Shown here piece by piece: positions 35,715-48,109 of a DNA stretch of 64,000 nucleotides. The DNA is taken from contig JAETXT010000009.1 in NCBI GenBank assembly GCA_019188255.1, positions 2,976,001 to 3,040,000 on the forward strand, in the 5' to 3' direction. This DNA is from Verticillium longisporum. Taxonomy: Eukaryota; Ascomycota; Sordariomycetes; Glomerellales; Plectosphaerellaceae. The translations under genes and the position numbers were made by a program. The notes beneath the pieces are model-generated. The model saw nothing but the letters and a program-made list of their open reading frames with translations. It had not been told where the DNA came from and ran no database searches. Position 1 is the first letter of the stretch; every line of letters begins with the position of its first letter.

Positions 35715-36747
35715 GGCATTTATCTGAGGCCCGAGAGACTTGCTAGCACCATCCTGGCCACGACTTGGCCACGATCGAGAGGTGTAAGACGCGCTGGGAT
35801 TGATTCGCGGCGATGGTGCGCAGGTCTACCGGTCGCTCCAGGAGGCGGAGAAGCAGCTAATCAGTACCAGGTCGTCGGGAGGTCGCAATGGGGAGGAGAG
35901 TCGTCGAAAGTCGGCGGTGCGCGATCAGGAATTGAACAAAGAATCGCCTACGCAAGGAAAAGAACGAGTTTTCGATGGTCGCTGAACGGTGGATTGGAAA
36001 AGGCGTGAAAGATGTCTATGGTGATGCTGGTTTGGGGTGAGGCAAGGATGGGTCTCGCGAGTCTTCAGTGCTGTGTTCAAAGTCTGCCCGCCTCCGGTTT
36101 GATTGGCCCCAGTGCCGGAACCAGGGGGAAAGCGTGAGGGGGGCCGGGTGTCCTTGTTGTGGTCGTAGACTGTGCCATGCTGCCTGGCGTGGACTGATGA
36201 ACCTAGCTGCTCGGTCTCAGCATCATCCTGCTTTGATTATGACTCCCAGCCTCCTTTCCATCTGTCCCCTTATCTTCTCTGAATCCCGAATCCGACGCAG
36301 CACCAAAACTCGTTTCTACCCCTCGTCCTGCATTCAGGGGAGCCTCCATCTTGCCAAAACTTTACCGTGGCATGCCCGCCACCCGACAGGCCGTCTTCCT
36401 GGTTTTGGGGGGGGCCGGGACCCTCTTTCCCCCTAAAAACACGGTCTCGATAGAAGCCAGTTGGGAATCCATGTCTCGGGCCTGGGATTTCATTACTCAT
36501 CGAATCGCTTCCAGAAGGGCTTGTCAAATGAACCAATAGGACCGCGTCATTTGCTTTGGATGCAAACAAACCCACCTCCTTACCAGGCTCCAGCAGGTCC
36601 TCTTTCAGATCCGGCACCAGCGCCACATCCAGCAGCTCGAAGGTCACGAGTCGGGAAGGCAAGGCAGCGCGACTCCTCTCATCTTAGTCCTGTCCTCGAC
36701 CCCGATTACAGCCGCAAGGCACGTACAACCACGTATCCTTCGCCGCC
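35715..36747. promoter_or_regulatory. Divergent promoter, Hos4-like gene and ALKBH6
   Basis: One kb between two diverging start codons. No other gene is seen. The Hos4-side leader is G/A-rich on the plus strand. Confidence 0.45.
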
Positions 36748-37610
36748 ATGACCTTACAACCCCTGCCATCTCTGGCTGAGGCCAAAATCACAACGCTGCC
36801 AGCATCTGCTTTCTACATCCCAAACTTCTTGTCCGAGGAAGAAGAGGCCAGCATCCTGCAAAAGGTACTGGTGGCGACGACATGACTTGAACAGCCAGCC
36901 CAGAACAAGCTGCTGACTGCCGAAAGATCGCAGAAGCGCCGAAACCGCGGTGGAAGCAGCTTACCCACCGTCGTCTGCAAACCTGGCCGTCCGATCTTGT
37001 ACACGACAAGCTCATTGATGCCCCTCTGCCTCGTTGGCTCGAGACGCCCATCGTTACTCGACTTTGTGACCTACGTCGCTCCAACGACGATGCTTCCGAC
37101 AGCTTGTTTTCCGACAGCCCCCACAAACGACCGAACCACGTTTTGATCAACGAATACCCCCCTGGAGTGGGTATCATGCCGCACAAGGCAAGTCTAGGGT
37201 ATGTTGTTGCATATACGCAGGAGTACTCATGAGACCAAATACAGGACGGATCTGCCTACCACCCGGTTGTTTGCACAGTCAGTCTGGGTGCAAGCTTGTG
37301 CCTGAATCTCCATCAGAGCAAAGATGACGGTGCCTTGGACCCGAAGCCTATTTGGCGAATCTTGCAGGAGCCGCGGAGCCTTTTGATCACGACTGATGCG
37401 CTCTACACCGATTATTTACATGGCATCGCGGACCTTGAGCAGGACGTGGAACTCTCGGCCGACACAGTCGCAAACTGGGCCCTGCTGGGATCCCCGGAAA
37501 GCTTCAGCGAGGGCCACAACGTACGCGCAACTCGCACGAGCCTCACATACCGAGACGTAATGAAAGTCTCCAAGCTGGGGTCTAAGTTTGGATTTCTTGG
37601 AGGGCGTTGA
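36748..37610 (+). CDS. ALKBH6-type Fe(II)/2-oxoglutarate dioxygenase
   Basis: Three exons, 36748-36864, 36927-37187 and 37245-37610, give 247 residues, the family size. The first intron (62 nt) is GT-AG with a GAAAG acceptor and a CTGAC branch. The second (57 nt) is GC-AG, donor GGCAAGT. The iron-binding set is present: H and D of MPHKDGSAY (H125, D127), the distal His of DYLHGIAD, and the 2-oxoglutarate arginine in RTSLTYR. NHVLINEYPPGVGIMPHK is diagnostic of ALKBH6. Family members are AlkB-like demethylases acting on nucleic acid, with a reported tRNA link for ALKBH6; the fungal substrate is not known. The gene converges on dfg10 with only 29 bases between stops. Confidence 0.9.
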
Positions 37611-37639
37611 GACAACCCATCTCTTTGCTCAAGTGAGTA

Positions 37640-38642
37640 TCAAAAGATAAAGGGGATCATCTTCCACTTGGGCGCCACTCTTGCCTCGCCAAACTTTTCG
37701 GAGTACCATTTCTTCGTACCGTGGGCTGTGCTGCCGAGGTTGACAACGACGAACCAGAGGCCACAGATGAGTGTACGATTAAACCACCGTCCAGATGGGG
37801 CTGCGGCCATGGCGAGTCCGCCGTAGACGAGACACTCGCAGGTGTAATGAGCGCATACGATGTGCCTGAATAGTCCCTGTTCAGGCAAGGTGTACTTCTT
37901 CAGACTGGCCAGATACTGGTGGCATTTGTGCTGCTGCAACCATCCTGTGGTAAAGATGGCAATACCCACGAGTTGGGAGGTTGAGAAGCGGCTTGACACT
38001 GCAGTGTCTGCCTCGGAATGCAAGAGTGAACCTGCAGCATGGTTAGTTAGTAGCTAGCTGGGGTGCCATGCGGTAGAACTTACGTGATCCTTCGATCCAG
38101 ATCGCAACGCTCATATCAAGATAATAAATCAAGCCCAAAGCCCAGTGACCTAGCCACATCTTTGAACGGGACGGCTTCATGACATAGAAGCATTCGAACA
38201 GTCTGCGTCCACCTTGCAGAGCCATCAAACTCCATACCAGCCAGACCTGTTCCTTCCCCATGGAAGGGCCCTCCACAGCTGCCTGCTTCGTGATTATTGC
38301 CAATAACAAGGACCTGCCAGCGAAATACTGATATGCCCAAAAGGCAGATGCCGCCACGGACGCGGCGTAAAAGTGATTGAACCACGAGTGCGGCACCTGC
38401 ACCGCCGTGACGAGCCGGACACTCGTGTATAGCCAGTCTGTTCGGTCTCCGGGAGCGCCATGCTTGGCTTGTGTTGCGCGAGGGCCATAGTCAAGGAGCA
38501 GGGATTGAGAGGCCTTGGGAATCAGTTGGACAGATAGCGCGGTGATTGTTGCGATGGCGAAGAAAGCCTGACACCATTGCGAGGGGGCTGTATACGTTAT
38601 GATAGCAGCAATGATCTCTAGCAGTGGCGCCGGTAGTGCCAT
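37640..38642 (-). CDS. dfg10: Polyprenol reductase (Dfg10/SRD5A3)
   Basis: Two minus-strand exons, 38642-38084 and 38031-37640, with a 52 nt phase-1 intron (GTAAGT, CTGCAG), give 316 residues. Several hydrophobic helices span the protein. The C-terminal third is the steroid 5-alpha-reductase domain (CHQYLASLKKYTLPEQGLF, CAHYTCECLVYGGL) and ends in the NADPH-binding signature KKWYSEKFGEARVAPKWKMI. Dfg10/SRD5A3 reduces polyprenol toward dolichol in the ER, which N-glycosylation and GPI synthesis need. The GPI-anchored and glycosyltransferase genes elsewhere in the window would depend on such dolichol, but there is no operon-like link. Confidence 0.9.
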
Positions 38643-39534
38643 GTTGGGTTTTTGATTCAGGGGGTAATGGGCTGTAAAGTCGCTGGAGTTGCCCAGATTG
38701 AGGTTGAGGTTGAAATTGGAGCTTGAAATCCCACGTGTTGACTACAGTGTGTTGGTCTATGTACACTGTAACGGCGCAGCGTGGCTCCGCCCCGTGTACA
38801 GTGTCCAAATGTCGTCGCACTGAAGCAATCACTGTTGCAAATATCTCGGTCTCCGCTACATCGATGGCGAAGTCTTCAGGATCTTGGGCTACGGTTTCCT
38901 GTGTCATGTGTAGAAATTCATTCAGACATTCCATCATACTGAAAAGCGAGGACCTCGCGAGGTGGCGGGTAATGTTCTTAATATGCATCAGCAAACGTGG
39001 CTCGAAGAAGAACGACAACTCGGCGGTGTTCTTGTCGTGACCCGCAGAGCTCTTCCACCAAACGTTTATACGGCGATTTTAAAGATGAGAAGGCTATATC
39101 AAGCATAGAACTTGAGATAGCGGCCACCAAAAAAGAAGGTGTAGATACAAGCGAGACTCTGGTCATCGGGGCTAGACTCTGTATTGGGACCACTCGACTG
39201 GGTTCTCGAACATGCGCCTTGAGGCGATTCAACTGACCTGCCTAGTTACATCAGGTACTTACCTAAGGTAAGGTAGGTAGATAGGGTAGGTAAGGTACCT
39301 TACGGTAGGAACCTTAGGTGGCAATTGAAGAACGAGGACAAGGCAAGTGCCGCTTTGAGTTGGTCAATCCTTCCGATCTAAATACTCAAAACCACTGGGC
39401 CATCTGCCATAGGAAGTGACAAAAGTCCTCTCCTTAAGAATTACCTTACCTCACATCTCCTTTGAATTCATGAACGCATCTATCTCTCGACCCCTATGCC
39501 TCTTATATCGTTATCCTAGGACACGTATCATCCG
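38643..39534. other. Divergent intergenic with AGGTA cluster
   Basis: Promoter region of dfg10 and the DUF2235 gene. It contains a dense AGGTA/TACCT cluster at 39240-39315 and no recognisable gene. Confidence 0.5.
39240..39315. repeat. AGGTA/TACCT cluster
   Basis: Repeated GTAGGTA, AAGGTA and TACCTTA elements in both orientations, the same family as at 829 and 49200. Confidence 0.8.
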
Positions 39535-41262
39535 ATGGCCAGCATAAGATTCCCTCCCAAGAGACTCATTGTCTGCTGCGATGGAACATGGTTCAACAGC
39601 GACGACGGATACAACAAGCCGATTTTCGGCAAGAAAAGAGGGGCTTTGCAGGTCCCCTCCAACGTCACTCGCATCTCGAGATGCTTCAAGCGCACGTGCG
39701 ACGATGGTCGTGTCCAAATTATCAACTACCAGTCTGGTATCGGTACCGGAAGCAACACGGCGGACACTTTGATCGGTGGAGCCTTCGGTTCAGGCATCTC
39801 CATGGTAGAGAAGGGCCCATCTATGAATGCATGTTTGGCCTACGCTCCTCTAACATGCCGAGCAGCGAATCAAGGAAGCCTATAGTTTCCTGGCTGCCAA
39901 CTACTTTGACGGCGACGAGATCATTCTCATCGGGTTCTCACGTGGCGCTTTCACGGCTCGCTCGGTAGCGGGAATGATCTCGAAGCTAGGCCTTCTGACG
40001 CGCGAGGGTGTCGAGATGTTCTACCCCATTTTCAAGGATATGCAGCACTGGAAAAGCCCTCAAGGTGGAAAAAGTACAGGGATAAGTTCCCAGACAAGCC
40101 TTTCAGCAACAAACCGCATGGAGATGGCGCTGCCGAAATCTACCGAGCCAGACTAGAGGCTGTACTCTTGAGCCAACCCTACAGTAAAGACTTTACTTGC
40201 TGACACTCAGCAGCTTGGCCTTACACGAGTCCGGCAGAACAAGGGCACCGGAGATCTAATCAAGGTCAAGGCCATAGCCTACTAGGACACGGTCGGTAGC
40301 CTTGGGGTCCCGCGAATCGCCCTCCTGAACAAGCTTCACGAACTTGGCATATCCTTCAGGGACGATATGTACCACTTCTGGGACACGAATCTATCAGTAC
40401 AAATCGAGCATGCGTTTCAGGCTCTTGCCCTCGACGAGACACGGTCCTCCTTTCAGCCTGCCGTCTGGGAACGTCTGGAGTGCAACCGCAGTTCGACTGA
40501 CTTGCGACAAGTTTGGTTCGCCGGTAGTCACAACAATATCGGCGGAGGAGAGCTTGATCAAGCGATGGCTGATATCACACTTGCTTGTCGGTGCCGTGGA
40601 GTAATGCATAGCCGAAGAGCTGCTGACAGATCTCAGGGATGATGGACCAACTTGCGTCTGTCAACGTTGAGTTCGACGAAAAGTGCCTCGAGCGTGTGGT
40701 CGCTAAGTCCATGACGTATTATGCAACTGACACTGCGACAATCAAGCGTCCCTGGGCGAACATCCCGATTTATCATGACGGCAGTAAAGTCCGACCATGG
40801 GCCCTCGGGACAATTTACCGTGCTCATGGCCTCGTATGGCGCCTCGCTGGCCGAAGCCATCGATCTCCTGGCCTCAATCACGCCACAGACCCTCGAACGG
40901 GACGACCAGGCAAAGCATGGCTTGAGGACACAAACGAGCGTGTGCACGCATCGGTGAGGGTGCGTTTAGCATGCGGTGGCACGGATGTTGATGGCAAGAC
41001 CATCTGGGCCTGCCCTGCACTCGCCGGCAGGTGGAAATTGGCCAGGCGGAGCGACTTACGTTCGACGGAGGGGGCCCCAGAGTCGGAGTCGCAGTTACGA
41101 TCGCACTGGGTATGGACTTATGTCGGCAATGAAGAACCACCCGAGACGGTCCTGTCAGAGGAGGCAATGGGAATATTCGAAGAGCAGTTGCTGGAGTTGA
41201 TGGCAGGGAGGAGTGTGTGGGAGTACGCCGAACATGCTTCCCCTGTCGACGAGAAGCATTGA
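39535..41262 (+). pseudogene. DUF2235 hydrolase-like gene with frameshift and TAG
   Basis: Exons 39535-39804, 39866-40161, 40211-40586 and 40637-41262 have good borders and together cover a whole DUF2235 protein. The N-terminus has LIVCCDGTW, followed by TRISRC and GIGTGS. The nucleophile elbow is GFSRGAFTARSVAG. AGSHNNIGGG and a conserved C-terminus (RPWALGTIYRAHGLVWRLAG, ERVHASVRVRLACGG) follow. Two lesions are visible. At 40064-40073 the frame shifts by one base, and one extra A in the A5 run restores it (downstream KYRDKFPDKPFSNKPHGD). TAG at 40283-40285 sits where the family has Trp in VWDTVGSLG. The rest is intact over some 500 codons. DUF2235 proteins have an alpha/beta-hydrolase core; bacterial relatives include type VI lipase effectors, and the fungal role is unknown. 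It is either a young pseudogene, an edited gene, or an error-bearing copy of a good gene. Confidence 0.75.
40283..40285 (+). other. TAG replacing the conserved Trp codon in DUF2235
   Basis: The reading is K-A-I-A-Y-stop-D-T-V-G-S-L-G. The family consensus has Trp directly before DTVGS. TGG to TAG is a single G-to-A change, and the resulting UAG would be read as UGG (Trp) after adenosine-to-inosine editing. Confidence 0.8.
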
Positions 41263-42135
41263 ACGACCTCACTTCCTCCTGAGCACCTTGCCCAGAACAT
41301 GCCTGGAATATCGACTTTACCTAAAATATAATGTGTGGTCTAACAAGACTGCTTTGATAGCTCATTAGATTGACGCACACATGATGACAGTAGTTGAATA
41401 GACTTCATCAGCCGCAATCACCCCTATTCCGAAGGACCATCCCCGAAACGTGAGAGTACAGCCCCATCAGCCCCCCTGACCCTTGGAGCTGACCTCAATC
41501 ACCGGAGACTTTCGACACTCTGGGGCTGGAAAAAGAACCATAGCCCGAACTCGTGTATGCCGCCCACCAGGCCCAGGCTAAGAACGTGCCTCGTGATGTC
41601 TCTTGATTTCTTTTTTTTAACTACTCGAGTCCAGCCCTACGAAGCAGGCTTGTCCGTGCTTACTCGGCCGACACCCTCCAGCATGTCGAGCGGAATACGG
41701 GGTATGTCGTCATCCAAGCTCTCTGACTGCTGCTTGAGCCCATTCATGCATCAATAGACACAGGATCCGAGGAATATTGCAGTGCAGGACTCCAGAAGGC
41801 TCGTTTTCACGCAAGGGGAAAAGGGGGAAGCTATTGGAAGTACATGTATCCCTGGCTGGAGAGTGGACAGGTCAGCAGGGGCAATTCCCAAGGGCGACGA
41901 ATGGCGGGCTGAACCACGAGGGTTTACGGCGTGGTGTAAGCGTTGCACTAGTGGGAAAGTCGTGGATTTGATGAGAACAGCGGCTTCCGCTTTCGGAACA
42001 GCGGCCGCATTAGACGGACCTGTCAATGTTGAACATGATCCATGTGCAAATTCTGACAGCTTTCCTGACGTCGAAAGGGCCATGATGCACATCATAATTC
42101 ATGTTTGATTGACAATCGTGCCATGTCGGACGAGA
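41263..42135. other. Convergent 3' region, DUF2235 and glycosyltransferase
   Basis: No gene recognised. This is the region between two converging genes. Confidence 0.5.
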
Positions 42136-43962
42136 TCATCCAAATATGTCCCCCTCAAACGGTCTGCATAGCGTCTCAAATGAGAGCCACTCCACTTCTC
42201 CTGAGTCAGCGCTGCCGTCTGACCACGCGCCCGCGTCGTCGAGGCGAATATCCTCCGGATACGGTAGCGCTGGGTACCACATCCTACCATCGACAGGCTG
42301 CGGCGTGTACGCCTCGCCAGCTCTGCAAGAAGCGATGGCCGATCTCATAAGAGTTCTGATGTATGGGAAGAACCACATGCGCGGCCAAAATGTCTCCAGC
42401 GCATCCTTGGCGCCTGTGCAGTGATAAATTGGCAATGTCGTCTTCGTGATGATGTTAGAGCCAAACTGCGACTCGAGAATGAGCTTGTCTGACGTCTTTC
42501 CCATGAGGGTAGAGCGTTTTGTAGAGGCGAATATGCGGTGGATTGCACGCATGGCGTCTCCGGCAAGGTGAAGGTCCCATGGTCTGAATGTGACCTCGGC
42601 CCGAACGTTCTGGTCCACGGTAAAGGCGTGACCGGGTCTATCAAACGTGCGCCAGTCCACGTATTCAGTGTAGCCGGCCCATGTCTGGAAGAGATTGCTC
42701 CAGTAGTCGATAGCGATGTGATGATTGGACTCGGGCCCGGGCTTGGGCCAAAAGGCATCGTCAACATGACTCGGATGCTTCGCTTCTGGGTCCTTTTCCA
42801 GCTGTGCGTTGATGCGGCCAAGTTCCTGAAGCCCCCAGACTTCGGTCATGTAGAACTGATCGCTCTCGCGAAACTCATAATCTGGCCTGTAAGTAGCATT
42901 GATGTGCGCAAGAGTGGCTCGAAAGAGGCTGCGAACCTCCTTCACCGGGCCCATGATCGTGCCGCTGTTCAGCCAGCGTGGACGGAGGAAGGCCATGTCG
43001 CCCGACTCAGTCAGGGGTCCGAACATTCGGTCATCCATGCCTGGAACCGGCGGGATGGCCCAGCAGCCTGGTCGCCTCTGGTCTGTAGGCCAACATACCT
43101 TATCGGCGCCGAAAACAACGTGTCGCCCTAAAGGCCCGGCAACCTCTTCGGCTAGGGCAGGCCCGAGCTGCTGAATGATGCGCTCGTCTTCAGCTGCGAC
43201 TACTTTGAAGTAGCGCTGTATCAATACTTCGGGTCCGAGCTGTAATTGGACGTCATAACCATCGATCAGGAGGAATAGGTCATCATCAGTGTCTGGGGCC
43301 ATGTTGTCAAGATGTTCTGACACGACGCGCACTTTTGCCAGGTGTGTCTTGCCAATGTCTTTCTTGTTCGTTGCATTCCATCCTGCAAGAATCGGAGGTC
43401 CATATCTGTTTACCGCCGAGGACACGATAGCTCGACACAGCTGCTTGTTGGCAGTGCTAGCCGCGACGTGAAAGTGAAGACGACCAGTCCGTTGGAGAGC
43501 TCCGATTTGTGGTGGACGTGACGCGACGCTTGTAGGTCGTTCGAGGAACGGGGTCTCATTCTATGGAACATTGACCGGTCAACTTCAAGATCCCATTTGT
43601 TTTCATTACGGTTGAAAAGCAGTGAAGACCTTATCACCAAGGAGTGCTCCTTGGAATGTAGGATGGAGAGTCACATTTGATCGAGTCGGCAAGCTGTACC
43701 CGAGACCCAAATCGTCATTCCTGAAGGACGTCGGCCACTGCGGGGAGGCAGTAGCGACTAGTGTGTGACTTTGTTTGTGCACGACGGGGAGGAGTCTGCA
43801 AACGTATGATAGATTTCTTACCAAGTTGACACTGCCCGACAAGACAGTCAAGATCACCACCAACGATGAGACTGAAACAAGCGCAAGGGTGAGAAATACC
43901 CGCCCTTTGAACTGGCAGAACGCGGTCGAAATGCGCTTTCCCACATCAGCAGCAGAATCCAT
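42136..43962 (-). CDS. PLOD-like glycosyltransferase, type II membrane protein
   Basis: The minus-strand start at 43962 gives MDSAADVGKR and then one membrane anchor (about residues 20-42, VFLTLALVSVSSLVVILTVL). The catalytic part runs 43560-42136: HFHVAASTANKQLCRAIVSS, NRYGPPILAGW, the metal-binding DDDLFLLIDGYDV, VVFGADKVCWP, the acceptor-side LNSGTIMGP and DQFYMTEVWG. This order matches the glycosyltransferase domain of lysyl hydroxylase/galactosyl-hydroxylysine glucosyltransferases (PLOD/LH3), so a Golgi-type UDP-sugar transferase is likely. A 49 nt intron (donor GTAATG at 43609, acceptor CATAG at 43561) joins the parts but leaves them one base out of frame. An extra C in the CCCC run just after the acceptor would fix it. 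A weak donor GTCTTC at 43629 is the alternative. Total is about 590 residues. Confidence 0.65.
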
Positions 43963-46823
43963 GGCACGATGTTTTGAATGCGTTATTGTTGATGATTCAG
44001 CGTTGGCGAGTGCAAGGAACCTGGCGCAAAAGTGCCATCGGCTCGAACGATAAGTAGATCGTGGTATCAGATTAAAAAGCTTCCACTGTGCCTTACGCAC
44101 GCAAGGGGGCCTGCAGCCAATACTGCTGTCGTTACCGATGACTTCTGGTCTAGGTACTTATTTTGAGGTGCGGCATCGACTGCAAGGGCACAGGCGTGTC
44201 AATGAACGGGAGCTGCCGTTGCTCGACAGCCACCTGAGCAACGATCGAGGGAAATACACAAAACAAAACACAAGACTGGGACCCAGCGCAAAGGTTGCCG
44301 CGCTCACGCGTGCAGGGCGATCCACGACTGATGTTCTCTTGGCCAGCTGCCGGGCCGGAGAGAACCAAGTCCCATATTCTGGGCCAGTAAAACATGCGCA
44401 TCGCTGATAAGCCTCCCCATGTCATCTACATCTGTATACGCGTGTGCACAAGGAGCATCCCATCGTGAGGCTGGGTTGCTACTGATGTCGATGCCGACAT
44501 GGCAAATGGGTGTCGATGAGCAGGCCAAGTCTTATTAGAGATCATGTTGAGGCCTACGAATGCCCTGACAACAGGGCCACTCCAGGCAAACCTTTGATCT
44601 GCAACGAGAGTTCGAGCTACGACGCTGAGCGATAGCGAGCTGTCCACACCGAGTCGTAGCGTGCTGATCAGATGTCTGCCGAGACAAGAGGCTGTTTGGC
44701 AACTGAAAATGAACTGTCTGTAGAAGCACGTACGTCCAGCGTGATCGGCCATGGGCCCGGCATCTAGGAACACGGGTCGTATCAGGAAGAAGCACGCGAG
44801 ACGGGGCGTGCGTGGTCCAGACTTTGATGAAGTGTTCTTTTCGGTCTCAGCCTAGATGTTGTCCTGCAGTCTGGCTGTTGTTGGTGCGTGCTGACGGTGA
44901 CCCGGACTTCTTGTTGTGCGAGATTCCCTCACGGGTCTCGCAACGTGGGAATGGACAAACGCTGCGATGCCTGAAATAGAGTGTACAGTCTCAAAGAGTG
45001 TGGACGGAACGCAGCATGTGCGAATGAAGACACGGCGCCATCGATGCACAGGGCGATAGCGGCTCTGGAGATAAGGACCTTACTCAGGGATGGTGAGACC
45101 ACACGAGGGATTGGCCGTAAGGGTAAAGCGGCAAAGTCGGATGGTAATAAGATATGCCATATGTGTAGCACTCGAGCGGCTCCTCGATCCCGTCCCTCTA
45201 CAGGGCCGGCTCGGTGGTTGAAGGACCAGTCGCGTGCCTCGCAGCCGCCGATGACGGTTTAGTGACTGCCTGGGCTGTCCTTGCTGCCAGGGTGTGTATA
45301 AGCTTAACTTTGCAAGAGTTTGCGTCCAGTGTCATCCCTCCTCCCTACCTACCTATACCTACCTGAGTGTACCCAAGCGTTGACCAGTCGGTTGTCGGGC
45401 GGTCGGTGATCTGGCCATGCAGGCTGGCCCATGAAGCATCTCGAGAACGATCGGGTTTCCGCCAGTCGTGATTGTGCCAGATGATCGATCAACTTGCAAA
45501 GTTGCTGCAGCACGTTTGCTGACAGGCTCGACATGGTGATTTCGGAAGAACGAGGGTTCCATCCCTGTTTGAGCGGCTCCTTCAGAAAATTGGCGTCCGT
45601 CTCGAGATTACGCGGCTGCCAAGGGATCCAACAACGCTTTTCACTATTGGCTGTGCGTCTTCCTTCATTCCACCTGCGTCCGGGCCCTCGCATGTACATG
45701 GTACTGTGTATGCACAGTGTCGCTCACCGTGTCATCCTGCCGTCTGCCCGCGGATGCATCGCCAGCATCGCCAGCATCCACCTGGAAAGGGTAGTGCCAA
45801 ACCAAGAGCGGCAAACCGTGCGGCTGACTAACCTGCGGATTGATTGCCTCCAAGTTAAGCGACACAGCCCCCGTCAAGCTCCCTGAACAGCCCCCAAGCC
45901 TGCCGCATTCCGGAACCTCATTCCCCCAGAGCCCGCTAATTCCAGCCAAAGAAGCCAGCGGACGGCGCCAATGTCAGGCACGCCCCATCCCTCCTCCCCC
46001 CCCGACACGACACAGTGTGCAGCTGGACTGCAAATCAACAGCCGAAACACCCAGTCACGCCTGCCAAGACTTCAAGCGAGCAAGGTCGACGAAGCCATTC
46101 CTTGGCTCGACTCCTTTTCCCTGGGTCTTGCCTGCTTTCTGCTTTCTCGGTCTTGGCCCCCCTTGCTCTTGCTTGCTCTGGCTTGCCGGTCTATACTGTC
46201 AATCTGCCTTCCCTTCTGCTTCTCGCCGCTGTCATTCGCTCGCTCTTCACCCACAATCCGATCCATCCTGCCAATCCACCCGACCACCCACCCCACGTCG
46301 CCTGCTTCTCAATTCCCAAGGCCCGTGTCTCCCGACCTCCTTTTCTCACGCTGACCCCGAGCTCCGTGTGCTCGTGGCTGGACAAAGTCTTTTTCGTGCA
46401 ACATTTGGCGCCGCGTTATCCCCCCCCCTCTCACCTTCGTCATTTCGTGCAGTGCATCTGTTGGCTTCGCATCGACACGTTCGGGTCAACGCATGACAGA
46501 TCCGACCAAACCTACTCGCCTTGACTCCATTTATTTCTAGTCCCAGCAACGGGAGAGCACGATTGTGTCGACAAAGAACGAAGCGAAACCAGCATCCTGC
46601 CTCGCTTCCCTTGTCAACCATCCCTTCGCCCTGCAGTCTTTACCTGGGTTTATTCACTTCCTACCTACCGAGTTTCTTCCTCGCTTTCGCTCTTGTTCGG
46701 CGAGCAATTTCGCGAACGTCTCATTCCGACGACTGTCGCCGACAGCACTCCTTTCCTTGTCACGATCACCATCGACTCACGACCCTTCTTTGACCCCGGT
46801 CAACGACCTCAATAAACGACACG
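43963..46823. other. Divergent 2.9 kb intergenic
   Basis: No gene recognised. A short TACCTACCTATACCTACCTGAG cluster lies near 45345-45366. The 46000-46800 part is strongly C/T-rich on the plus strand, consistent with a long promoter and 5' leader of the downstream transporter gene. Confidence 0.45.
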
Positions 46824-48109
46824 ATGAATAGCCAAGACGGCATCAAGCTGGAGGCTCGAAGGAGCGAGGAAGGCCATGGCCTTCTGCACGGCGATGAGAA
46901 GCTTGACGGCCGCGACAACTTCGACCTCGAGGCTCGCGCTGGCGCTGTCGACAGCCAGACCGAGAAGCTCAAGGAGAAGCCTGTCGAATACTCCACGTTG
47001 CCCCAAGTCAAGTTTGCCTGGCTCAGCGCATACTTCTGCTTCAGCTTGGTCCTCACCTTGTACAACAAGCTGGTCCTCGGCGTGGTACGTGACTGTCCCC
47101 TCTCCCCGCCTAGCCCTCTGCGTGTCAAGTTCTCTTGACTCTGCCTTGTCGAAGACAGACCTCCGACCATTCTCCCTATCCCCTTCCGTCGCAATTGTCA
47201 TGCTGATTTGCAATGCTACTAGTTTCCCTTCCCATGGCTCCTGACAGCCCTGCACGCCACCTGCGCCAGTCTTGGCTGCTACGGCTTGCTGCAGATGGGC
47301 TACTTCTCCATGTCCCGCCTCGGCAGACGGGAAAACCTCATCCTGCTGGCCTTCAGCTTGCTTTTCACCATCAACATTGCCGTGTCCAACCTCTCGCTGG
47401 CCATGGTCTCTGTGCCCTTCTACCAGGTCCTGCGCACCTCGGTGCCTGTCTTCACCGTTCTCATCTACCGCGTCATCTTCTCCCGAACCTACGAGACCAT
47501 GACGTACATGACACTTGTGCCTATCATGCTCGGCGCTGCTCTGACCACCATCGGAGAGTACACCTTTACTGATCTCGGCTTCCTCCTCACCTTTGCAGGC
47601 GTGATTCTTGCTGCGGTCAAGGTATGCTGCCCTTCGCCTCAATTTTGAAGGACACCCATGGTTGCGACGATTTGCTAACCCGGTATTAGACTGTTGCGAC
47701 GAACCGCATCATGACTGGCCCTCTTGCCCTTCCCGCCATGGAGGTTCTCCTCCGCATGTCCCCATATGCTGCCATGCAGTCTCTGACCTGCGCGTTTGCC
47801 GCCGGCGAGTTCGGTGGCCTTGCTGAGATGCGCGCCCAGGGCAACATCGCCACCTGGACCGTCATCGCTCTCCTCGGAAACGGCATGCTTGCCTTCGGCC
47901 CCAACGTTGCCTCGTTCCAGACCAACAAGGTTGCGGGTGCTCTCACCATTAGCGTCTGCGGTAACCTCAAGCAGTGCCTGACAGTTCTCCTCGGCATCAT
48001 CGCTTTTGGCGTCGAGGTCCACCTCTTCAACGGTGCCGGTATGGTCCTTACCATGTTTGGCGCTGCTTGGTACAGCAAGGTCGAACTCGACCGCAAGAAT
48101 AGGCAATAG
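46824..48109 (+). CDS. TPT-family (SLC35-like) sugar-phosphate/nucleotide-sugar transporter
   Basis: Three exons, 46824-47084, 47223-47621 and 47690-48109, with phase-0 introns (138 and 68 nt), give 359 residues. A hydrophilic N-terminus of about 60 residues precedes some ten hydrophobic helices. Family motifs are AYFCFSLVLTLYNKLVLG, PFYQVLRTSVPVFTVLIYR, a duplicated EamA/TPT fold, TVATNRIMTGPLALPAME, and GNLKQCLTVLLGIIAFG near the C-terminus, which ends KVELDRKNRQ. Such proteins exchange phosphorylated or nucleotide-bound sugars across Golgi or ER membranes. Substrate cannot be read from sequence; it is closer to the SLC35E/DUF250 group than to the GDP-mannose carrier Vrg4. Confidence 0.88.
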
